DNA from: Botryllus schlosseri
Lineage: Eukaryota; Chordata; Ascidiacea; Stolidobranchia; Styelidae
NCBI GenBank assembly: GCA_000444245.1
Contig: ATSW01013476.1
Span: 1-23,667, forward strand
DNA length: 23,667 nt
Direction of reading: 5' to 3'
This document shows, one piece after another, positions 10,198 to 18,816 of the stretch (positions are counted from its first letter, which is position 1; every line of letters starts with the position of its first letter). The notes beneath the pieces were generated by a model. The model did not search any database and was not told the origin of the DNA. It worked only from the letters and a program-made list of their open reading frames with translations. The position numbers and the translations under genes are program-made.

Positions 10198-10916
10198 TAT
10201 TTCATTATAGAGGTCCAAACTTTGGTTAATGATAGTATAAATGATTCTTTGGTCATATCACTGTTCAGTGTTCAGTGCCAGATTTCAAGTATGGTGACTA
10301 GAAAAGTAACGACCAGCAATGAGACTGTGATGCTGAGGCTTGGTCGAATATGACCACATCATTCCAAGGTCAGCAACATGTAGTGAGACGGAGAAGGATT
10401 CTTTTAGTATTTTCGATTGAGATAAGAAATATATCGCGGGATATATATGACCATCACCACCTTCCTACATATCACCCTCCTAGAGTGGTCGTCATAATAT
10501 TTCATGTAAATAAGCAAAAATCATAATAGCGAGACCTTCTAGAGATGATAATTTTAGTGTGATAACTGCGAAAGGAAATGCGAGAGTTTGCCAAGTGCAC
10601 AGAATTACGCAGCACCACGCAAATGCCTATATTTATCGTGTACGTGATCCACATACCATTGATCTCAAGGTATTCTGGAGGACTTCTAACGAAATAGCGC
10701 AAAATTGCGAGTCAATCAAAATAGCGAGCGGTTTCCCCATGTTTGCAGGTCATACGCGACTTAATCAATAAAGACAACCATTTTTGAGCTATGGTATTTC
10801 CTTTCCATTTCATCAGCAATATAGTTTGTATTCTGTAATAACTGAAACCACGCGTGGATGTATGCCTAAAATAACTTTGATAAACAGACTACGTTCGAGC
10901 TGAGTAGGACTCACCA
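10198..10916. other. About 720 bases with no recognised feature
   Basis: Overlapping short readings occur on both strands around 10502-10771; none is recognised. Confidence 0.4.
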
Positions 10917-11227
10917 GAGTAGGATCAATTACAATTACAACTACTTAATTGCATGTTTCAATTACGTTACAAATACAATTAATCCATGCTCAAAATAGCA
11001 AATTACAATTACAATTATACTGTTAAACAAAAATACTGTTAATTGATTAATCATAACTACAACTTCGGTAGAGAGGTGCTCTTTAACAGCCGTAGCGACG
11101 TAGTTAGCAACAATCAAAAGCTATTCCTGTTTCATTCATAATAGGCTACGCACTGGCGTAGCAGCATGTGCTGCCGCCCCTGGCTCTCGCTCAAAATGCC
11201 GCCCCCCTAAGTAGATCGCAGCTAATA

Positions 11228-11384
11228 TCAATATAGAATCATGACAAGAAATAGCGAACGAATGTATTGTGCAAATAGAGAATCAATAGCCGTCTCAAAA
11301 CTTAACTTTTCGGGCTTTGCCGATGCAAAATCAGCGATAATATCCTCAATTTCAAGATTTTGAACGTAGACTCTTTCTATAGAC
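11228..11384 (-). pseudogene. hAT transposase C-terminal fragment, part 2
   Basis: Continuation of the transposase on the far side of the inserted element: SIERVYVQNLEIEDIIADFA and onward to a stop at 11228. The IEDIIADFA...K pattern follows the RSTM...RLS.L..LSIE block in this family. The codons on the two sides fit (ALSI, then SIER) if one 8-bp target copy is removed, which shows that the inner element hit an existing gene. Confidence 0.8.
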
Positions 11385-11691
11385 CAGTGGTTCTCAACCG
11401 GGGGTCCGCGGGACCCTGGTGGTCCACGAAGCATTTTCAGGGGGTCTGCGATGCCTCTGGTCATTGTAAAGTCATTGGTAACCTAATTTACATTTTTTTA
11501 ATTAGGAAAAGCATGGGGCAGTTTTCGCTTCGCTTCATAATTACTAAAACTTTGGGACTCACGTCATTAAAATGGTCGTCTGAGATGAAATATCCGACTG
11601 TGCAAACTCATTTTATTGTCAACTTGCCAATAGCATGCTGATGCAAACATATATTGCTGCTTATAAATGTTTTGTTAAGAGAGAGAGAATC

Positions 11692-11697
11692 TTTATT
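11692..11697 (-). terminator. Poly(A) signal at the LINE 3' end
   Basis: AATAAA on the minus strand a few bases before the TC-rich tail and the TGTTAAG target copy. Confidence 0.55.
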
Positions 11698-11928
11698 CGT
11701 ATACATTACATATCAACATAACACTACAAAAATGTCACAGTGAAATGCGACATGCAAGGTAGACGGGAGGCTCGATATGACAAAGTCTTCAGAGCCGAGC
11801 CACCCGGGACAGGAGCAATTTTCACAGTCGATAACTAATGAAAAAAAAAAGTTGAAATAAACTAACGAACGAAAGGGAAAATAAGACACAGTATCGTGGA
11901 CCAATTTGAAATACAACGCAAATACAAT

Positions 11929-12490
11929 TTAGCGGTAATTAGAGATAAGAGATTGAAAACATTGTTTTTTAAAAGCACAAGAGTCTAAATTGCGGAGATT
12001 AGGTGGCAGCTTATTCCAAACATTGACACCAATAAAACTGATGGAATTTTGCACTAGACTGGTAGAGTGGTGTTGCACAGACAGAGACAAGTTAGAAGAA
12101 AATCTGGTATGATGTTGGTGGATATCTGAAGGTATCTTGAACAGATTATCAAAATATAGTGGCAGTTCACCCCGATGATAGCTATGCATGAATTTCATTA
12201 CCTCAAATTTGAAAATGTCTTCCACTTTCAATATTCTAACGCTACGATACATGCTATTACAATTCTCATATCTAGATTTCCGACAGAGAATTCGTATGGC
12301 TCGATTTTGCAAGACTTGCAATTTCTGCAGATGTTTTTTCGCAGCAGGTCCCCAAACTAGGATCCCATAAATGAGATAGCAGTGAATTAAGGCATAGTAG
12401 ACTGATCTGAGAGTTTGATGAGGAATTAAATTTTTAAGGCGATAGAGAGCCCCGACACCACGCGAGATTTTAGTTTTTATATTGTTGATA
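11929..12490 (-). pseudogene. C-terminal end of a LINE reverse transcriptase ORF
   Basis: The reading is open from the truncation point 12490 to the stop at 11929, about 186 residues. In order it carries INNIKTKISRGVGALYRLKN, YLIYGILVWGPAAKKHLQKL, LQNRAIRILCR, then a HHTRFSSNL block and VWNKLPPNLRNL near the end. These are the conserved post-RT segments of Jockey-superfamily LINEs (CR1, L2, Daphne and relatives). The catalytic RT core (YADD region) and endonuclease are missing by truncation. No stop interrupts what is left. The apparent stop just upstream lies in the duplicated target site, not in the element. The exact clade is uncertain. Confidence 0.85.
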
Positions 12491-13121
12491 TGTTAAGGTT
12501 TCTGAACAATTAAATGTAGGAGATAGCAATTTGGATTTGCAGTTGTCAGTCGCAGCAAATTTGTAAACATTCGTTTGAAATAGAAGTTCCTGAACTTTTT
12601 CCTGATCTGTCCCAATGAAGGAATTGAAACCGCGCCGCCACGAAATCCATTTTCTTCTGTGATATAACCACTAAATGCCTTCAAGATGAGATGCTAGATA
12701 GAAATGACTATAGGCTGCGTGGACATGATATGTTCATTACAAACACACACCAAAAGCTATCGTCGGAAGCGATACGCGTTAATGTTACATTCGCCACCAA
12801 TATATCTTCGTGGAAATGGACTTTCGGCACTCGTTCATATCCAATCAAAGACGAGAATTTTCAAGACAATAAATACAGGTGGAAAATTCGTTTCGAAATA
12901 TTAAAAGTCTACCCAATTTCGACGTAGAGTGTGATGTTATTTTGAATAAAATTCATTTTCTGACTGATTATTACTAACCTAAAATCAATGTCTGCTCTGC
13001 ACGAGACAGTTGACGGTTGCACGAGAATTCAGTTAATTTTGAACGAAAACTTGAGGGGGTCCACGGGGGTCTGTGGCGGTCCAAAGGTGGTCCGCGAAGA
13101 CAAAAACATTGAGAATCACTG

Positions 13122-13275
13122 CTATCGATAGAGCTGATAGCCTATCATCATTCATGGTAGAACGTAAATAAGACTTAATCAGTTTGAGCTTTGAAAAGCT
13201 CCTCGCACAGCTCTCAATTGAAACACCAATGGTCAGAGGAAGTTCCATACACGAGTACAAATATGGTGTCGAATG
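13122..13275 (-). pseudogene. hAT transposase C-terminal fragment, part 1
   Basis: Minus-strand reading running LPLTIGVSIESCARSFSKLK then LIKSYLRSTMNDDRLSALSI. This is the hAT C-terminal dimerisation block, close to transposases annotated as zinc finger MYM-type 1-like or P52rIPK-like. The family has Glu in S(A/C)ERSFSKLK; here it is Ala (GCG), so the residue thought to be the third catalytic acid is lost. Upstream coding is cut by a stop in an (AACC)n run at about 13290-13316. The reading is interrupted at 13122 by the inserted hAT element and resumes at 11384. Confidence 0.85.
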
Positions 13276-13289
13276 AAGTAGCTTTGCAT

Positions 13290-13316
13290 TAACTAACTAA
13301 CCAACCAACCAACCAT
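13290..13316. repeat. (AACC)n microsatellite
   Basis: Four-base units CTAA/CCAA in tandem inside the hAT deletion derivative, just upstream of its transposase fragment. Confidence 0.7.
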
Positions 13317-13931
13317 TGTTAAGAACACGCGGCCTTGACGGCTATTTCGGAATGGTTCCATTGTCATGTTAACATATTAATTCGTCTTTTTGGAATTAGC
13401 GTGACACTAGCTTTCGTTGAAGACCTGTTTGATTAAATTTTAGCTCACGGGACGCCAGCTACAGGACTACCAATTACGTTGCTTTAGCCGGCTGTGTACA
13501 CTGTGTTAGCCTCATTTTGCCGCCCCCTTGGAGCCTGCCGCGCCTGGTGCAGAGCCAGAACCGCCAAATAGCTGCTACGCCACTGCCCCTACGTAGAATA
13601 CCCTTTGATTAAAAAAGAAACTCGAACGTTTTCGAACTATTCCTAATCATGAGTACTGAAAAATACAAACACACAAACATTTTTAAGCGACTGTTAACAA
13701 CCAAAAGTTTGAGCGAATCGCAACGACTAACAACGAATAGGCCACACGGCAGGCAATGAATTGTAATCAAACGAATACACAAAGCTGCGTAAGGCAAATC
13801 AAATGTAATTGGTAAGGCGGCAGCGATAACGATAATACCGATAACGTGTGTAAAATTAAAGTAAATCCAAAAGGAAAGAAGCTCTTGATAACCACAAATT
13901 ACAAAATTTTGGTTCGCATTTACATTTACGT

Positions 13932-14280
13932 ATTAGGGTTAGGAGTGGTAGATATCAGTGTTGGTGGTGGGTTGAGGTTAGGGTATCCCAAGATTAGGGC
14001 TGTGGGTGAGGGGATATTGGGGTTGAACGTGAAGTAGGGTTACGGGTGACAGATATAAGGATTAGGGTGCGGGAATCGATACTCCCAACCCTAATTTTCG
14101 GATACCCGTACCCTAATACCACGCCACCCTATTTTGGGATACCCTTATTCACCTACTACCCTAATATCCCGCACCCAGAACCCTAATCTTTCGATAACCT
14201 GACTACAACCCTTACCCGCAGCCCTATTATCCCAACCCACGTGACCCTAATATCTCGCATCCATAACACCAATCCCAACG
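13932..14280. repeat. Head-to-head degenerate TTAGGG repeat
   Basis: The left half (13932-14070) is G-rich with four exact TTAGGG and many GGGT-type variants. The right half (14085-14280) is C-rich with five exact CCCTAA and variants. The turn is at about 14072-14083 around ATCGATA. The two halves are inverted, so the block can fold and each half can form G-rich structures. It lies inside the outermost nested element and is flanked by ordinary AT-rich DNA, so it is interstitial and not a chromosome end. Confidence 0.7.
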
Positions 14281-14578
14281 CGAAAAAAAATATTTATTTG
14301 ACCGTTTATACATTTTGACATGTTCATGGGAAACTGGCATTGCTGTCACGGTGAACACTGGTTGGTTGTTGATTGTAAAACTAAGAAGCGCAAATTATAT
14401 TTTGCTGTATGCTTGCCAGGTCTCAATAACAATGTACTGTAATTGAAATTGTAATTAGGCAAACTTTTTATCAAATTACAATTACACAAAATTAAAATGC
14501 TTCAATTGCAATTATAATTGCATGAAACATGTAATAAAATACATTCAGCTCAATTACAAATTACAATTGATCCAACTC

Positions 14579-15223
14579 CAATACTCATGACTGAAAAACC
14601 ACGTTAACTGGTACCGGACAGCATTCGCACCTTCCTGCGAACGGAATTTGATGATCCCGAAACCGTTGATACATATATATTACATCGTTATACAAACTCG
14701 AAAACACATGAAAGTATCTGCTATACCACAAATCCTATGTCGATGCATCTTTGCCTTTCATACTCCATAGTTGTCGAACGCAGTTTTCACTTGCGATATA
14801 GAGGTTCGAGGCCTGGTATCACATGGGACGGAATTAGCAACAGTGTCAATTGTACCGTTTGGAAGCAGATTCATACAAAAAGAGTATGAACTGCATAATG
14901 TCAGAAGGCTTTTCAATTGATATCCATATTGAGGTAGCTATTCATCGCCGAGAACGTGTAATGCATGCATACTGTACAGGCAATTATATTTGCTACATAT
15001 ATATTCGTGTCATTCAAAATGATAGATCCATACCGATAATATTCATTCTTTTCAACACTGCGATGGATCTTATCAAAATTAAGACATCAAGATGAGTTTT
15101 CAATTGTTCATCGCAAAGGCCGATGTGAGAGGTCACTATCGTATTTGCTTCAGATCTTGAAAGAAAAGACAGATTAATCAGATTATATCTTGTACTTGAA
15201 ATCATTCACCGAAGCAGTTATTA
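14579..15223. other. About 650 bases, little recognised
   Basis: No gene seen. The stretch 14768-14815 has a TAGTTGTCGAACGC word followed by CACTTGCGATATAGAGGTTC and GAGGCC, which looks like a worn tRNA-like B box and anticodon arm. It could be the head of an old SINE, but the evidence is thin. Confidence 0.3.
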
Positions 15224-15476
15224 CTGGAGGTCTGGTGGTCGAGTGAAGTCAGCTAAGAGAAAGAGATACGGTATTCTTTTTCGCCTGCACCATCGAGATG
15301 CTTTGACGACGGAGCACACCCATTTTTCTCCTCCATGCTATCCGTGATTGCCGATCGCCCAGTAGGATAGCCGCGGGTACCAGTTTTCGAGTCTTTGGTC
15401 TGACCCGGCCGGGGATCGAACCCATGAACTACCCATCAAGAAGCCGGTCGCAGCAGAATTACACTATCTCGATCGT
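15224..15476 (-). mobile_element. tRNA-derived SINE
   Basis: On the minus strand a tRNA-like head starts near 15476. Box A is near 15466-15454 (TAGTGTAATTCTG) and box B at about 15423-15411 (GGGTTCGATCCCC), at tRNA spacing. These would serve as the internal Pol III promoter. A tRNA-unrelated body of about 170 bases follows and ends in an A/G-rich tail near 15240. Possible target copies CAGTTATTAC (15215) and CAGTATTATT (15477) are similar but not identical. The LINE partner is unknown. Confidence 0.65.
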
Positions 15477-15518
15477 CAGTATTATTTTGTTAATACCAAT
15501 ATTAATAATAGGAGGCAG

Positions 15519-16246
15519 TGGGGATGGTGGGAGCGTGAGGTTCACGTTCGCGTTCTTCTTGTGACCCTCAGAAATTTGGAGGTTCGCGTTCGCACACGAA
15601 CCTTGGTAGGTTCTGCACTGTGAATGTTTTTCATAAATTACATTTGTTCACGTCAATATCACATGTGTGGATGAGATTCTTTGCATTTCAACTTCGGAAA
15701 AACTCTCCGCATGACAGCTTGAAGATAAGACCTTGCGAATTTCAAAAGTTATTTGGTTTTTTGGGAAAGTTTGCTCGAAATATTCAGCTTTCCGTTTGTG
15801 GATATTCAGTGACTCTCTGCTGTGAGGTTTCGCCAGCAATCACGCAATAGAAAGAACGATAAATACTACATGTATCATTATGCAGTCAGCTAAGTGTGCT
15901 TAATCGACCATTATTGACATCAACGGAATTTATATTGTTGGCAACGCTACGAACGATATTGATTATATGGAATTATAATCGCATTTGATTCTTCTAGTTG
16001 AAATATTTGGTGATGGTTAAAAAGCGAGCTGCCACTTCGGCATTATGGTATAATGTGTCCCGAGTCGTCGCTAGACAACGTGTACACTGTACAAGTGTAC
16101 ATTGATACTTTACGCAAATGTAGGGTATGTATGGATTAGTAATATAGCGTCATAGGTTCGTATTCACGCTCGCGTTCACAGAGAACCTTCCAAAAAGGTT
16201 CGCATTCACACGAACCCCAACGTTGTAGGGGTTCACACCATCCCTA
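15519..16246. mobile_element. 728-bp MITE with 8-bp target duplication (hAT-like)
   Basis: The left end TGGGGATGGTGGGAGCGTGA and the right end, inverted, TAGGGATGGTGTGAACCCC share TRGGGATGGTG. Flanks GGAGGCAG (15511-15518) and GGAGACAG (16247-16254) agree at 7 of 8. Both subterminal regions repeat GGTTCGCGTTCGC or its inverse (15538-15605 and 16155-16225). No transposase remnant is seen; the open reading at 15620-15850 is unrecognised. A near-perfect hairpin lies at 16081-16101. Superfamily hAT is inferred from the 8-bp duplication. Confidence 0.75.
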
Positions 16247-16254
16247 GGAGACAG

Positions 16255-16944
16255 TGAGCTATATTCAAGAAGACTGCATACACGCTACATCCCTTTATTT
16301 GTTAAAATTGAACAACATGAGCAACGGAATATTCGAACTTATCAATGGCGCCGCAATATATTGCATGTGAGAAAACTTATGCAGTAGATTGATGAATATC
16401 GCTTACGGAAATATATTATGGTAGCAGTTTGACGTCCTGTGCCGGCCCGTCACACAATAGCGATTACATCGAACGTTTTATAGTAGTTCCGCGAGGTAGG
16501 CTACGTCGCTTATATGTGTATTGTACAAGATTCTGATCATCGAACACGTGAGTTTTTCAAATCTTGCTATAGTTTCACTCTACCGGTAGCATACATTATT
16601 TCGTTGTGTTTGGATGCTTTTCGTGATGAGTATTTTGATATATTCCTAAATTACAGCCACAGCACGGACAATGTAGTTAACGCTTTGCCAAGTCATTTCC
16701 CTTCCGATGAAAAAATCTTCACGGATTTATGACGCAGTGCCGAACTATCATTTTACATGCTATCGTCTATCCGCTTCGGCTTTCGGCATTCACTTCATCG
16801 TTGAGTAGACGTACATTGCTCATGTACTGCCAAGCGTGATTTATAAATAGTTTGAGGTATGTTAGTTTATTGCACGAATTTGCAAGTTATACTTTATTCA
16901 GGAAGATCTTCTGATTAGTGCAAGGTTCGGTATGAGTCAAAATT
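16255..16944. other. About 690 bases with no recognised feature
   Basis: A 72-residue reading at 16514-16732 starts with ATG but matches nothing I know. Confidence 0.4.
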
Positions 16945-17340
16945 TAGCATCAGTGTGCGGATGGCTCGGAGAAGTGACGAGCGGTCAGGGAGGACAAGTA
17001 AGACAGTGCGTCGCCTTTCGTCGGGACGAGTATGAGAAAAGTCTAAAAACTTTCAATGAATATGATATATTCGATCGATGTTCATGGTTTTCCAAATTTG
17101 CACATTTTTTTCACCCAACATCACCGATTTTCCTGTTTATTGTTCAAGAATACAGCGTGAAAGGACGGGTGAGACACAGGTGAGGTCAGGCATCTCGTGC
17201 CTCACATGCGACAATGCAATTCATCATAAGCAGCTCAGAATTTATAATAACTGGTATGGATTAAATGCTATTGACGCACTGATCGAAAGTCCGAATATTA
17301 CCAATCGTAGAGCAGTGGAACCTCCTCGAAATCGCCAAGG
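16945..17340 (+). mobile_element. Non-autonomous hAT element, family 1 copy P (internal part)
   Basis: Plus-strand homology to copies B and C in the same order: a GTCAGGGAGGACAAGT block near 16984 (C has GTCAGGGGAGGCAAGT), then GATGTTCATGG near 17077 after a TCGATC word, and CAGAATTTATAATAACTGG near 17236 (C has TAGAATTTATAATAACTGA). No TIR is recognisable at either side, so the ends are decayed or deleted. Boundaries are approximate. Confidence 0.55.
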
Positions 17341-17960
17341 AATGTGAAATTCGGCTTTATTACGTGTACAGTGGGATCGTAGAGAACCAATGGCCAGGTG
17401 ATGCACAATGGAATCTGCCTCACTCACTTTTCGCTAACAATCGGACAATCGAAGTACAGTGAACGCACTATCGATTTCGGAAACAGATAGTGTTGTATGA
17501 GTTGCGACCAGAATGTCTTCGCTATGTCACACTATATTAAGAATAAGCAAAATATGATAAAGACATTATTTTTCCAGGAAGTACTACACGCCGTCGACAT
17601 AATAACGATTTTAGTAAGCTTGCAGTTGATTGAGTATCAGCACATCATAGCGTCCTATGCGTAATTCTCACATCTTTCCGGGTTGGCGTATCATCATCCT
17701 TATCTCGACAAGTCGCTCTTACGAATACAAGTTGATAAGTAACGTCGTTTTTGTCACCCCCGTTTGGATCGAAGATGTGGATACTGTACTCGTTCGCTGG
17801 TGGATTAATCGCATCTGTTGCAAGCCTATCATGTGAGCTCAAGTGTTTCTATTAGATTTTCATAGAAGACATCGAAGAGAATTACTAAATACAAGTGCTA
17901 TACGTAGTATCAGGTCATACAATAATAGTATCGATGTGTTTAAGCCTAGATGACCAAGGT
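17341..17960. other. About 620 bases, one unassigned reading
   Basis: A strong-looking splice acceptor (TTTTTCCAG at about 17571-17579) is followed only by short open frames. The minus-strand reading at 17645-17842 is given separately. TTAA at 17940-17943 lies just before the hairpin repeats. Confidence 0.35.
17645..17842 (-). CDS. Unrecognised minus-strand reading, possible exon
   Basis: Encodes LATDAINPPANEYSIHIFDP and then NGGDKNDVTYQLVFVRATCR, acidic and protein-like. An AG lies just before LATDA, and a fair donor GAT|GTGAGA follows RKD, so about 17670-17825 could be an exon. The YxLxVxATxxDxDxTP flavour recalls cadherin or other beta-sandwich repeats, but the match is too weak to name. 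It may be chance. Confidence 0.2.
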   Translation of the reverse strand: MSSHDRLATDAINPPANEYSIHIFDPNGGDKNDVTYQLVFVRATCRDKDDDTPTRKDVRITHRTL

Positions 17961-17979
17961 TGGGGACAATTTGACCCCA
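17961..17979. repeat. Hairpin repeat, copy 1
   Basis: TGGGGACAATTTGACCCCA: arms TGGGG/CCCCA, one A-A mismatch, then CAA/TTG. Related to copies 2 and 3 but lacks their CCTCGCCATTCG tail. Confidence 0.7.
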
Positions 17980-18273
17980 GATGAACAAATATGTAAGCCA
18001 TATTTTTAAGTGCGGTCGGATTGCTCTTGCCAGCCATGTAATCCTAAATTGCTATATACACTATCAGTCAGAATTGAGCATTAGCTGATTATCGCTAATA
18101 CCTCGCCGCCATGAGCTATTGATTAAGCATGGGTCAGATTGTGCCAGTATAGTGGGCAGACTAAATCTTTTTCTATGCGTTGTAATAGGATCGATTCCGA
18201 CTGTTTATAGCTCTTTCGCATTGTTTACGTTACGTGGAGTCAACGAGGCATGACGACAATCTTTCAGATCTGA

Positions 18274-18312
18274 TGGGGTCAGTTTGACCCCACCTCGCCA
18301 TTCGCGTAATGG
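18274..18312. repeat. Hairpin repeat, copy 2
   Basis: TGGGGTCAGTTTGACCCCA, a perfect 8-bp stem with a 3-base loop, followed by CCTCGCCATTCGCGTAATGG. The whole block recurs as copy 3. Confidence 0.8.
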
Positions 18313-18447
18313 GTTACGCCTTAGGGGAAACTTTGAAATGGGTAGACAGTACGGTTAAAAAAAGGAAATTCATCGTTATAACGTCCTGCAGCAGGTTATT
18401 AGACAGCTGTATAGCGAAATTAGTAAGGAAAAAAGCATATTAACTAG

Positions 18448-18486
18448 TGGGGTCGAATTGACCCCACCTCGCCATTCGTGTAACGG
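18448..18486. repeat. Hairpin repeat, copy 3
   Basis: TGGGGTCGAATTGACCCCA, a 7-bp stem, followed by CCTCGCCATTCGTGTAACGG. It differs from copy 2 at only a few bases over about 38; the copies start 174 bases apart. Confidence 0.8.
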
Positions 18487-18725
18487 ATCAAGTCTTAGTT
18501 ATCTAGGGTCAATGCGCCATTGAATCGAAACGTCGCCTGATTGCAAATGCTAACTGAACTGCATCAAGCCAGGTTCGATACTATTTGAGGTAGGCCCACT
18601 TTGTATTTAGAACAACAGTGCGACTATCACTGATTTCATCAATAATACCAAAACCTGTCAATTGTGCTTGCGTTTGTGTTAAATCATTGCTATATGTCGA
18701 CTTCTATTTATACAATTTTTTTCAG

Positions 18726-18816
18726 ACCGCAACTGTCCAAACGGAACGTTTCGATGTAACGATGGGATGACGTGTATTAGTAAGAACAGGTTCTGTGACG
18801 GATATGAACACTGCAG
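18726..18816 (+). CDS. Host exon: partial LDL-receptor class A domain
   Basis: A pyrimidine-rich acceptor ending TTTTTTTCAG (18725) precedes a 91-base exon that ends CTGCAG|GTGATA. It encodes NCPNGTFRCNDGMTCISKNR then FCDGYEHC. The pattern C-x6-C-x5-C-x6-C-x5-C with GTFRC, CIS and CDG is that of an LDLa repeat (calcium-binding, found in lipoprotein receptors and many secreted or membrane proteins). Five of six Cys are present; the last and the SDE calcium motif would be in the next exon, which I did not find. The Asp two before the fifth Cys's usual partner site reads His, so calcium binding may be weak. The exon starts with two bases of a codon and ends with two. Without splicing, the frame meets TGA at once, then YNESAVIC, so a decayed single-exon domain is an alternative. 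Confidence 0.65.

Larger units (their letters stand above)
11680..12490 (-). mobile_element. 5'-truncated LINE, CR1/L2-like
   Basis: A minus-strand non-LTR retrotransposon tail flanked by a 7-bp target duplication TGTTAAG (11673-11679 and 12491-12497). The 5' end is truncated at 12490. The 3' end is a 3' UTR with a poly(A) signal (11692-11697) and a short GA/TC run (11680-11688). It includes the last part of the reverse transcriptase ORF (see next entry). Confidence 0.85.
11385..13121. mobile_element. hAT-like element inserted into the transposase fragment
   Basis: The left TIR 11385-11399 is CAGTGGTTCTCAACC. The right end 13107-13121 is CATTGAGAATCACTG (12 of 15 when inverted). GGGGGTCC and GTGGTCC words follow both ends, as in hAT families with CAGTGGTTCTCAACC termini. 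Target copies CTATAGAC (11377-11384) and CTATCGAT (13122-13129) agree at 6 of 8. It holds the LINE fragment 11680-12490. Without that, about 0.9 kb remains, with no recognised coding. Confidence 0.8.
11151..13585 (-). mobile_element. hAT deletion derivative carrying a transposase 3' end
   Basis: The left TIR 11151-11165 is CACTGGCGTAGCAGC. The right TIR 13571-13585 is GCTGCTACGCCACTG, one mismatch when inverted. Flanks AGGCTACG (11143-11150) and CCCCTACG (13586-13593) share their last five bases, a worn 8-bp target duplication. Without the inner insertion the element is only about 690 bp, so it is an internally deleted copy that kept the last part of its transposase on the minus strand. GCCGCCCC-rich DNA lies inside both ends. 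Confidence 0.8.
10917..14578. mobile_element. Outermost element of a four-level nest (AATTAC-rich ends)
   Basis: The left end 10917-10930 is GAGTAGGATCAATT. The right end 14565-14578 is AATTGATCCAACTC, the inverted form with one mismatch. Subterminal DNA on both sides is full of AATTAC/GTAATT words, and CATGTTTCA recurs in inverted positions about 30-45 bases further in. This makes an imperfect TIR of about 50 bases. A target copy is ambiguous: ACTCA is present just outside both sides. I cannot assign the superfamily. Removing the inner insertion (11151-13585) leaves about 1.2 kb without a transposase. The right arm carries a degenerate TTAGGG palindrome. Confidence 0.6.

Noticed and set aside
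13932-14280. True telomere
   Set aside because: Repeats are degenerate, short, face each other and are flanked by ordinary DNA on both sides.
14768-14815. tRNA gene or SINE head
   Set aside because: Only a B-box-like word and a partial arm; no acceptor stem or clear A box.
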